DNA of 7,483 nucleotides. It comes from Bacilli bacterium. Lineage in GTDB: Bacteria; Bacillota_I; Bacilli_A; RF39; UBA660. The translations under genes were made by a program, and so were the position numbers. This document shows positions 1-5,278 of the stretch, one piece after another; the stretch's first letter is position 1, and every line of letters begins with the position of its first letter. The stretch covers positions 1 to 7,483 of the forward strand of contig CAAETG010000094.1 of NCBI GenBank assembly GCA_900758895.1, read 5' to 3'. A model generated the notes under the pieces. That model did no database searches. It had not been told where the DNA came from and saw nothing but the letters and a program-made list of their open reading frames with translations.

Positions 1-64
1 CATTTATCAAATTAAGAAGACTAGAAAAAGAGCCGTCATATATGTAAATATCACTTGTTTTCAT
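1..64 (-). CDS. DUF4130/TIGR03915-like partner of the radical SAM DNA protein (partial, 5' end only)
   Basis: The first 21 codons of a gene run off the left edge. The start ATG (62-64) overlaps the TGA stop (61-63) of the radical SAM gene in an ATGA junction, so the two are probably translationally coupled; no good ribosome binding site lies just upstream of this ATG. The visible peptide begins MKTSDIYIYDGSFSSLLNLI. The 'YIYDGSF..LL' opening is what I recall for the TIGR03915/DUF4130 family ('probable DNA metabolism protein'), which is encoded beside, and sometimes fused to, a uracil-DNA glycosylase-like domain and a radical SAM protein. Only the N-terminus is visible, so the full length and any UDG fusion cannot be judged. 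The family call rests on this short motif plus the neighbour, which is the family's expected partner. Confidence 0.8.
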   Translation of the reverse strand, partial: MKTSDIYIYDGSFSSLLNLIN

Positions 65-1272
65 GAAAATAAACTTAATTGTTCCTTCTTACTTTCTAGT
101 TTTGGATTGTCTTCTAAAATTAAATTAGCTTCAATAAATTTTCGTTGAAAATAAGCGCTATTTATAAAATATTTGCCATTACAAGTAATAAAATATTTGG
201 CTCGTTTTATTACTACTCCCATTTTCTTTAAGTCATCAAAAGTAATTTTAAAATTTTTACGACAAGAAATAATTCTCTCAGCAGATTTAATGCCAATTCC
301 TGGTACTTTTAATAGATCATAGTATGATACTTTATTTATTTCTTTGGGAAATTCTTCTAAATGTCTTAAGGCCCAGTTTGCTTTAGGATCCATTAAAATA
401 TTAAAATTAGGATTCTCTTCATCTAACAAATCGGTTACATGAAATCCATAAAAGCGAAGAAGCCAATCAGCTTGATACAATCTATTTTCTCTTACTAATG
501 GTGGTGTACTTAAACTTGGTAATAATTTATCTTTATTTACCGGAATATAGGCTGAATAAAAAACTCTTTTTAAATCAAAACTTTGATATAAGCTTTCACT
601 TCTTTTCATAATGTCGAGGTCGGTTTCTTTGGTAGCGCCAATAATCATTTGCGTGCTTCCCCCAGCTGGAACAAAAGAGTGCGAGCGATTTTCTTTTACA
701 TACGACATAATTTTAGTTACTTTGCTACTATCTTTATTTGGTGCTAACAGTTTTAGGCCATTTTCAGTGGGAAGTTCAATATTGGCACTTAAGCGATCTA
801 CCAAACTTCCTAGTTCTTTTAACAAATGTGTACTGGCACCGGGAATTGCTTTACAATGAATATAACCATGGAAGTGATATTTATATCTTAACATTTTAAT
901 TGTTCTAATTAATAGTTCCATTGTATAATCAGGATTTTTGATAATGCCGGAACTTAAAAATAATCCTTCTATGTAATTACGGCGATAAAAGTTCATTGTA
1001 ATTGTACATATTTCTTCAGGAGTAAAAATTGCTCTTTTAATGTTATTGCTCTTTCTATTAATACAATACTTGCAATCAAAAATGCAGCAATTGGTCATAA
1101 GTATTTTAAGTAAGGATATACATCTACCGTCACTCGCAAATGAATGGCATATTCCAGAATAAGCAGCATTGCCAAAACCACCTTCATTTTTTCTTGTACT
1201 ACCACTTGATGAACAAGAGGCATCATATTTGGCAGCGTCTGCTAAAATTTTTAATTTTTCTTCTAAAGTCAT
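61..1272 (-). CDS. Radical SAM protein, UDG-linked putative DNA modification/repair family (TIGR03916-like)
   Basis: A 403-residue protein. The radical SAM CxxxCxxC motif is Cys63-Cys67-Cys70 and should hold a 4Fe-4S cluster that cleaves S-adenosylmethionine. The surrounding pattern (YDASCSSSGS near 17-26, SGICHSF, DGRCISLLKIL, TNCC, then FYRRNYIEGLFLSSG near 95-109, and the HCKAIPGAS and ANIELPTE stretches) is characteristic of the family. Extra cysteines at 20, 42, 51 and 62 precede the cluster. A helix-hairpin-helix (VPGIGIKSAERI, about 323-334) gives likely sequence-independent DNA contact. The protein ends QLSLFS, matching the sliding-clamp-binding consensus QL[SD]LF. I chose ATG 1270-1272: an AGGTGAT Shine-Dalgarno (1277-1283) sits 3 nt upstream, while a GTG 9 nt further up (1279-1281) lies inside that Shine-Dalgarno. 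The gene has its own promoter. The next gene overlaps its stop by 4 bp. Family membership is secure; the reaction is not established, and a DNA role is inferred from partner and domains. Confidence 0.93.
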   Translation of the reverse strand: MTLEEKLKILADAAKYDASCSSSGSTRKNEGGFGNAAYSGICHSFASDGRCISLLKILMTNCCIFDCKYCINRKSNNIKRAIFTPEEICTITMNFYRRNYIEGLFLSSGIIKNPDYTMELLIRTIKMLRYKYHFHGYIHCKAIPGASTHLLKELGSLVDRLSANIELPTENGLKLLAPNKDSSKVTKIMSYVKENRSHSFVPAGGSTQMIIGATKETDLDIMKRSESLYQSFDLKRVFYSAYIPVNKDKLLPSLSTPPLVRENRLYQADWLLRFYGFHVTDLLDEENPNFNILMDPKANWALRHLEEFPKEINKVSYYDLLKVPGIGIKSAERIISCRKNFKITFDDLKKMGVVIKRAKYFITCNGKYFINSAYFQRKFIEANLILEDNPKLESKKEQLSLFS

Positions 1273-1276
1273 TTTT

Positions 1277-1283
1277 ATCACCT
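1277..1283 (-). promoter_or_regulatory. Ribosome binding site of the radical SAM gene (decides the start)
   Basis: On the minus strand this reads AGGTGAT, seven bases matching the anti-Shine-Dalgarno of Bacillus-type 16S rRNA (SD core AAGGAGGTGAT). It is followed by AAA and ATG at 1272, giving normal spacing. It contains the GTG that would otherwise give the longest frame, so that GTG is very unlikely to be the start. Confidence 0.85.
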
Positions 1284-1289
1284 AACTAC

Positions 1290-1318
1290 ATTATAATACA
1301 AATGTATGTATTAGTCAA
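1290..1318 (-). promoter_or_regulatory. Sigma-A promoter of the radical SAM transcription unit
   Basis: On the minus strand, TTGACT (1313-1318) and a perfect TATAAT (1290-1295) are separated by exactly 17 bases. Predicted initiation is near 1283, giving a leader of roughly a dozen bases that holds the Shine-Dalgarno. This promoter lies between the pfl terminator and the radical SAM gene, so the two neighbouring minus-strand units appear to be transcribed independently. Confidence 0.85.
1294..1313. promoter_or_regulatory. Operator-like inverted repeat within the promoter spacer
   Basis: TAATACA and TGTATTA form a perfect 7-bp inverted repeat around a 6-base spacer (AATGTA). It spans the promoter spacer and touches both the -10 and -35 hexamers. 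Nested inside is TACAAATGTA (1297-1306), which fits the TACAnnTGTA pattern of BlaI/MecI/CopY-type operators. The placement would suit a repressor that blocks RNA polymerase. AT-rich DNA throws up short palindromes by chance, and no regulator gene is in the window, so the assignment is tentative. Confidence 0.4.
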
Positions 1319-1347
1319 ACAAATATTCGCTACCATTTTTTGGCATC

Positions 1348-1377
1348 AAAAAAGCAACCAAATTAACTCGATTGCTT
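1348..1377 (-). terminator. Intrinsic terminator of the pflBA operon
   Basis: On the minus strand AAGCAATC (1370-1377) pairs with GGTTGCTT (1352-1359) as an 8-bp stem with one U-G wobble and a 10-base loop. The stem runs into a six-T tract (1348-1353). The upstream arm lies inside the last codons of pflA, so the stop codon sits in the loop. On the plus strand the hairpin has an A-C mismatch and no following T run, so it should work in the minus direction only. Confidence 0.8.
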
Positions 1378-2091
1378 ACATTTATTATATAATCTCATGA
1401 ATTTTTCATATAATTCTTGACAATTATTTACATCCATTTCCTCTACATCTTTTAAGGGATTCGTTAGTTTTAACTCCTCATATTTTGAAAATCCTAAATG
1501 ATGAAATGGTAAAAATTCAATTTTTTCGATATTTTTTATTTTTGTTAGATAATGAGCAAGATCTTCTAAATACTGATCATTATCCATGATGCCAGGAACA
1601 ATTACTTGTCTTATCCAAACTGGTTTACCGCTTTGATTTAAACTTTCGATAAACTTTTCACTTTCACTTATATCTTGTCCCGTTAATTTTTGATATTCTT
1701 CTCTATTTGGATGTTTAATATCTAGTAAAACTAAATCAATTAAAGATAAAATTTCCTCATATTTACCAATCCCTACTCCTGCTGTATCTAGAGCAATATG
1801 AATGTCATGTTCTTTTAATTTCTTACAAATATCGAGTAAAAAATCAATTTGAAGTAGGGGCTCTCCACCAGAAAATGTAACTCCACCATTATTTCTTTTA
1901 AAGTATGGTTTGTTACGGATAATTTTTGCTACTAACTCATCGGTTGTATAATTAAAGTTTCCCATTTTCCACATCTCGGGATTATGACAATATAAGCATC
2001 TTAACTTACAGCCATTTAAGAAAATGACTGTACGAATTCCTGGGCCATCTACTAGCCCAAAGGTTTCGATCGAATTAACAGAGGCCTGCAT
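1363..2091 (-). CDS. pflA: Pyruvate formate-lyase-activating enzyme (radical SAM activase)
   Basis: A 242-residue protein, near the usual length of about 245. It reduces S-adenosylmethionine with a 4Fe-4S cluster and abstracts a hydrogen from the conserved glycine of PflB, creating the glycyl radical in the cytoplasm. Visible evidence: the family's N-terminal SIETFGLVDGPGIR (about 7-20), the CxxxCxxC cluster motif at Cys28, Cys32 and Cys35 followed by HNPEMW, and the SAM-binding SGGEP at 74-78. There is no ferredoxin-like insert between the cluster motif and SGGEP, which fits a true PFL activase rather than the two-extra-cluster activases of other glycyl radical enzymes. Its ATG shares one base with the pflB stop (TAATG). 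Only a weak GAGAG precedes it, so translation probably depends on re-initiation after pflB. An intrinsic terminator overlaps its 3' end. Confidence 0.97.
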   Translation of the reverse strand: MQASVNSIETFGLVDGPGIRTVIFLNGCKLRCLYCHNPEMWKMGNFNYTTDELVAKIIRNKPYFKRNNGGVTFSGGEPLLQIDFLLDICKKLKEHDIHIALDTAGVGIGKYEEILSLIDLVLLDIKHPNREEYQKLTGQDISESEKFIESLNQSGKPVWIRQVIVPGIMDNDQYLEDLAHYLTKIKNIEKIEFLPFHHLGFSKYEELKLTNPLKDVEEMDVNNCQELYEKFMRLYNKCKQSS

Positions 2092-4319
2092 TATATTCTC
2101 TCGTGGAAAGTTCTAGCAATGACTTCTTCTTGTTGTTTTCTTGTTAGTCTATTAAATCTTACTGCATAGCCAGATACTCTTATTGTTAATAATGGGTATT
2201 TATCAGGATTTTCCATTGCATCAATTAGGGTTTCTCTATTCAACACATTTACATTTAAGTGATGAGCTCCTTGGATGAAATATCCTTCTAGTAAGCTTAC
2301 TAAATTGTCGATTTGTTCTTCTTTAGTATGGCCTAAAGCACTTGGGATAATAGAAAATGTATTAGAGATACCATCACGACAACATTTGGCATATTCGAGC
2401 TTGGCAACAGAGTTTAATGAGGCAATGGCACCCGATTCATCTCTGCCATGCATTGGATTGGCACCTGGAGCAAAAGCAACACCTTTTTTTCTTCCGTCTG
2501 GAGTAGATCCTGTTTTGGTTCCATAGACAACATTTGATGTAATTGTTAAGACAGAAAGAGTTGGAAAAGCATCGCGGTAACATTTATGTTTAGATAGTTC
2601 TTCATAAAATTTTTCGGTAATCTCTTTTGCTAGATCATCTACCCGATCATCATCGTTTCCATATTTAGGAAAATCCCCTTCTATTTCAAAATCAATGGCA
2701 ATGCCTTCCTCGTTTCTAATTGGACGTACACGCGCATATTTAATAGCAGATAGAGAATCACAGGCAACTGAGAGTCCAGCAATACCGTAAGCCATTAATC
2801 TTCTTACATGAGTATCGTGCAATGCCATTTGACCAGCTTCATAAGCATATTTATCATGCATATAGTGAATAATATTCATCGCATTTGAATATACTTCGGC
2901 AACTTTTTCTAGCATTTTGAAATAATTTTCTCGAACTTTTTCATAGTTAAGCACTTCATCAGTATTTTTTTCAAAGCCTTCAATTACAAGCGTGTTTTTC
3001 ATTTCATCAACACCACCGTTGATTGAATAAAGAAGCGCTTTTGCTAAGTTACATCTAGCGCCAAAAAATTGCATGTCTTTGCCTTCCCGCATCGCTGATA
3101 CACAACAAGCAATCGCATAATCATCACCATATAAAGGACGCATCACATCATCATTTTCATATTGAATCGCATCGGTATCAATACTCATTTTGGCACAATA
3201 CTTTTTGAAATTTTCTGGTAAATGTTCGCTCCATAAAATAGTCATATTTGGCTCTGGAGCTGGGTCTAAATTCGTTAGTGTGTGTAATAAACGGTAACTT
3301 GTTTTGGTAACCATACTATGGCCATTTTCGGTAATTCCACCGATAGATGCTGTAACCCAAGTAGGATCACCAGAGAATAATTCGTCATAATCCGGAGTTC
3401 TTAAGTGTCTTACTAGTCTCAATTTAATAACAAATTGGTCGATAATTTCTTGAATCTCACTCTCATTAATCGTTCCTTCTTTTAGATCCCTTTCAAAGTA
3501 AATATCAAAGAAAGCATCAACGCGGCCTAAAGACATGGCTGCTCCATTGTTTTCTTTTACGGCAGCTAGATAAGCAAGATAAGTCCACTCAACAGCTTCT
3601 TTACTATTTTTGGCAGGTTTAGAAATATCAAAGCCATAACGGCTAGCCATTTTTTTTATTTCATTTAGGGCTTTTATTTGCATTGATACATCTTCTCTTA
3701 GTTGAATTAATTCTCGATCCATTGGTCCTAACAATCCAGCTAAATCTTTTTTCTTTTCTTCTATTAGATAATCAATACCATATAGAGCTACCCGACGGTA
3801 ATCGCCAATAATACGACCTCTTCCATAAGCATCTGGAAGGCCTGTTAAAAGGCCGGCATGACGAGCTCTTTTGATTTCATCGGTATAAGCATCAAAAACA
3901 CCATCATTATGCGTTTTACGAAATTCTTTTAAGTATTTTTCCACTTCAGGATTTAATTTGTAGCCATAGGCATCAAGTTCTTCTTGTACCATTCGCATGC
4001 CACCATATGGATTTACGATTCTTTTTAGTGGTTTATCAGTTTGAAGACCGACAATTACATCATCTTCACTACAGATATATCCTGGCTCAAAAGCGTTAAT
4101 TCCTGACATATGATCGACATCGATATCTAATACTTTTTTCTTTAATTCTTCTTTTAATAAATCACTACAAGTACTCCATACCTTATCTGTTTTCTTGGTT
4201 GTTCCTTCTAAAAAGAATTCATCACCATCGTAAGCATGATAATTTTTTTTAATAAAATCACTTACATTTATTTCTTCGGTCCATAGACCATCTTTAAAAT
4301 TTCTCCATTCTTCTTTCAT
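2091..4319 (-). CDS. pflB: Formate C-acetyltransferase (pyruvate formate-lyase)
   Basis: A 742-residue glycyl radical enzyme, close to the usual 740-760. It converts pyruvate and CoA to acetyl-CoA and formate in anaerobic mixed-acid fermentation. The adjacent catalytic cysteines Cys405-Cys406 lie in IACCVSAM, the pattern that marks PFL; dehydratase-type relatives have a single Cys. The C-terminal radical site is RVSGYAVRF with Gly717. Other family stretches include NPYGGMRM, GLPDAYGRGRIIGDYRR, NLDPAPEPNMTILWSEHLP and GSTPDGRKKGVAFAPGANPMHGRD. I chose the ATG at 4317-4319 because GGAGGT (4324-4329) lies 4 nt upstream. An in-frame ATG at 4329-4331 would add four residues, but it overlaps that ribosome binding site and falls almost at the predicted transcription start. 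pflA follows with a 1-base overlap. No formate channel gene (focA) is adjacent in the window. Confidence 0.98.
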   Translation of the reverse strand: MKEEWRNFKDGLWTEEINVSDFIKKNYHAYDGDEFFLEGTTKKTDKVWSTCSDLLKEELKKKVLDIDVDHMSGINAFEPGYICSEDDVIVGLQTDKPLKRIVNPYGGMRMVQEELDAYGYKLNPEVEKYLKEFRKTHNDGVFDAYTDEIKRARHAGLLTGLPDAYGRGRIIGDYRRVALYGIDYLIEEKKKDLAGLLGPMDRELIQLREDVSMQIKALNEIKKMASRYGFDISKPAKNSKEAVEWTYLAYLAAVKENNGAAMSLGRVDAFFDIYFERDLKEGTINESEIQEIIDQFVIKLRLVRHLRTPDYDELFSGDPTWVTASIGGITENGHSMVTKTSYRLLHTLTNLDPAPEPNMTILWSEHLPENFKKYCAKMSIDTDAIQYENDDVMRPLYGDDYAIACCVSAMREGKDMQFFGARCNLAKALLYSINGGVDEMKNTLVIEGFEKNTDEVLNYEKVRENYFKMLEKVAEVYSNAMNIIHYMHDKYAYEAGQMALHDTHVRRLMAYGIAGLSVACDSLSAIKYARVRPIRNEEGIAIDFEIEGDFPKYGNDDDRVDDLAKEITEKFYEELSKHKCYRDAFPTLSVLTITSNVVYGTKTGSTPDGRKKGVAFAPGANPMHGRDESGAIASLNSVAKLEYAKCCRDGISNTFSIIPSALGHTKEEQIDNLVSLLEGYFIQGAHHLNVNVLNRETLIDAMENPDKYPLLTIRVSGYAVRFNRLTRKQQEEVIARTFHERI

Positions 4320-4323
4320 AACT

Positions 4324-4329
4324 ACCTCC
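4324..4329 (-). promoter_or_regulatory. Ribosome binding site of pflB (decides the start)
   Basis: GGAGGT on the minus strand, followed by AGTT and the ATG at 4319. Spacing is slightly short but the match is strong. It overlaps the upstream in-frame ATG (4329-4331), which argues against the four-residue longer protein. Confidence 0.85.
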
Positions 4330-4339
4330 ATGCTATTTC

Positions 4340-4368
4340 ATTATATCATTAATTTTTATCTCTGTTTA
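4340..4368 (-). promoter_or_regulatory. Promoter of the pflBA operon (extended -10)
   Basis: On the minus strand TATAAT (4340-4345) is preceded directly by TGA (4346-4348), an extended -10 element (TGnTATAAT). TAAACA (4363-4368), a 4/6 match to the -35 consensus, sits 17 bases upstream. Initiation is expected near 4333, leaving only about 14 bases of leader, just enough for the GGAGGT site. I see no convincing FNR, CRP or Rex operator beside it. Confidence 0.7.
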
Positions 4369-4429
4369 GTAGTTTTATCATATTTTGTCGTTTCATTGAT
4401 ATGTTTAATAAATGTAAAGAAGGCCATAC

Positions 4430-4435
4430 TATAAT
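4430..4435 (+). promoter_or_regulatory. Candidate -10 element of the transporter gene
   Basis: A perfect TATAAT 12 bases before the transporter ATG, on the strand opposite to pflBA. There is no recognisable -35 at 16-18 bases upstream and no extended TG. If used, transcription would start around 4442, giving a nearly leaderless mRNA. This fits the absence of a Shine-Dalgarno near the ATG; the best purine stretch (AAAGAAGG, ending at 4422) is about 25 bases away. The element overlaps an imperfect inverted repeat, ATAAT-N5-ATTAT (4431-4445). Confidence 0.45.
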
Positions 4436-4447
4436 TAGTGATTATCT

Positions 4448-5278
4448 ATGAAAAGTGAGCAAAAAGCATTATTTTTTAATATTCTTGTCAATATCTTTGT
4501 TTCTTTAGTTAAGATTATCGGTGGCATTTTTGGAAATACTTTTACCTTGGTTATTGACGGAATCTATACAATTAGTGATTTGGTAACAGATGTTATTGCT
4601 ATTATGGGAATTAAAATTGGAAGGAAGCGTGCTAATAAAAATCATCCTTATGGGTATGGCAAAATATTTTATGTTGTCGAATTATTTATGGGTATCCTGG
4701 CTTTATTGGTTGGTGCTTTTGTTATTTATGTTAGTTTTCAGATTGATTATGAAAAGCCGCCGATTGGAATTGTTTTTTTAATTATCGGATTAGTTGTTTT
4801 AAAACTTATTAGTGCAAAAAATTTGTCAGTAGTTGGCATGCGAAAGAAAAGCGAATTACTAATAGTTTCTAGCTATGAATCAAGAATGGAAGCTTTCAGT
4901 TCTTTGGGATTAGTAATCATTGTTATCCTTAGTCAGTTTATTACAAAAATTGATATGATTGGTGGCATCGTTATAGCGGTCTTTCTCATTTGGCAAGCGA
5001 TTCGTGAAATAAAACAAAATATAGATTACTTAATTGGTATTACTTATGAGGATGAGAAAATAAAAGAAAAAGTAAAAAAGATTGTCGATAAATACCGAGT
5101 TATTGACATGGTTGATCAAGTATTAATTCAAGATGGGCCTTATTATCAGTTGATTCTTACTTTGAAAGTAAAAAAGAATATTACAGTAAAGAGTATGCTT
5201 AGAGTACAAAATAAGATAAAAAAAGAACTTAAAGCCAAAGCTTGGGGCCTTAAGTTCATTGAGTTTCGTCTTGTTTAA
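4448..5278 (+). CDS. Cation diffusion facilitator (CDF) family transporter with altered metal-site residues
   Basis: A 276-residue inner-membrane protein. It has six likely membrane segments (about 8-28, 31-55, 74-97, 105-123, 137-163, 168-186) and a cytoplasmic C-terminal domain (about 195-276). CDF proteins export divalent cations by proton antiport. Family marks are the TM2 stretch IDGIYTISDLVTD (36-48), HPYGYGK (66-72) after TM2, and SYESRMEAFSSLG in TM5 (142-154). By hand alignment to the common DG-x-H-SLSD and HHRSDA-x-SS patterns, three of the four core ligands differ: His to Tyr40, His to Glu144 and Asp to Glu148, with only Asp44 kept. The protein has one His (His66) and no Cys, so zinc is doubtful and a harder cation is possible; the substrate is unknown. 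An in-frame TGA at 4439-4441 forces the start to this ATG, which lacks a clear ribosome binding site. The stop abuts that of the convergent SNF2 gene. Confidence 0.9.
   Translation: MKSEQKALFFNILVNIFVSLVKIIGGIFGNTFTLVIDGIYTISDLVTDVIAIMGIKIGRKRANKNHPYGYGKIFYVVELFMGILALLVGAFVIYVSFQIDYEKPPIGIVFLIIGLVVLKLISAKNLSVVGMRKKSELLIVSSYESRMEAFSSLGLVIIVILSQFITKIDMIGGIVIAVFLIWQAIREIKQNIDYLIGITYEDEKIKEKVKKIVDKYRVIDMVDQVLIQDGPYYQLILTLKVKKNITVKSMLRVQNKIKKELKAKAWGLKFIEFRLV
5218..5254 (-). terminator. Intrinsic terminator of the SNF2 gene, antisense inside the transporter gene
   Basis: On the minus strand CTTAAGGCC (5246-5254) pairs with GGCTTTAAG (5228-5236) across a 9-base loop, as a 9-bp stem with one G-U wobble. 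A T-rich tract TTCTTTTTTT (5218-5227) follows. It begins about 25 bases after the SNF2 stop and lies wholly inside the last codons of the convergent transporter gene. On the plus strand the wobble becomes an A-C mismatch and no T tract follows, so it should terminate minus-strand transcripts only. Confidence 0.75.

Noticed and set aside
61..63. Possible TGA-as-tryptophan code, given the very AT-rich, Mollicute-like composition
   Set aside because: The radical SAM gene ends at TGA exactly where the next gene starts (ATGA), tryptophans in conserved positions are TGG, and no conserved protein here needs TGA read through.
611..859. Plus-strand open frame of 82 codons inside the radical SAM gene
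   Set aside because: It lies wholly antisense to a conserved enzyme and has no family resemblance; it is a shadow frame.
1140..1400. A plus-strand open frame of 86 codons across the start of the radical SAM gene, its promoter and the pfl terminator
   Set aside because: It is antisense to a secure gene and to clear regulatory sites, has low-complexity composition and no recognisable domain; the start lacks a convincing ribosome binding site.
2275..2526. Plus-strand open frame of 83 codons inside pflB
   Set aside because: It is antisense to the highly conserved C-terminal part of PFL and is explained by that gene's codon pattern.
4396..4409. TTGAT-N4-TTAAT as an FNR-type site near the pfl promoter
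   Set aside because: Only the left half-site matches; the right half differs at most positions, and it lies poorly placed for control of pflB.
4590..4781. Hydrophobic 63-codon frame overlapping the transporter gene in another frame
   Set aside because: It is an out-of-frame reading of transmembrane-coding sequence, where U-rich codons look hydrophobic in several frames; no independent start signals.
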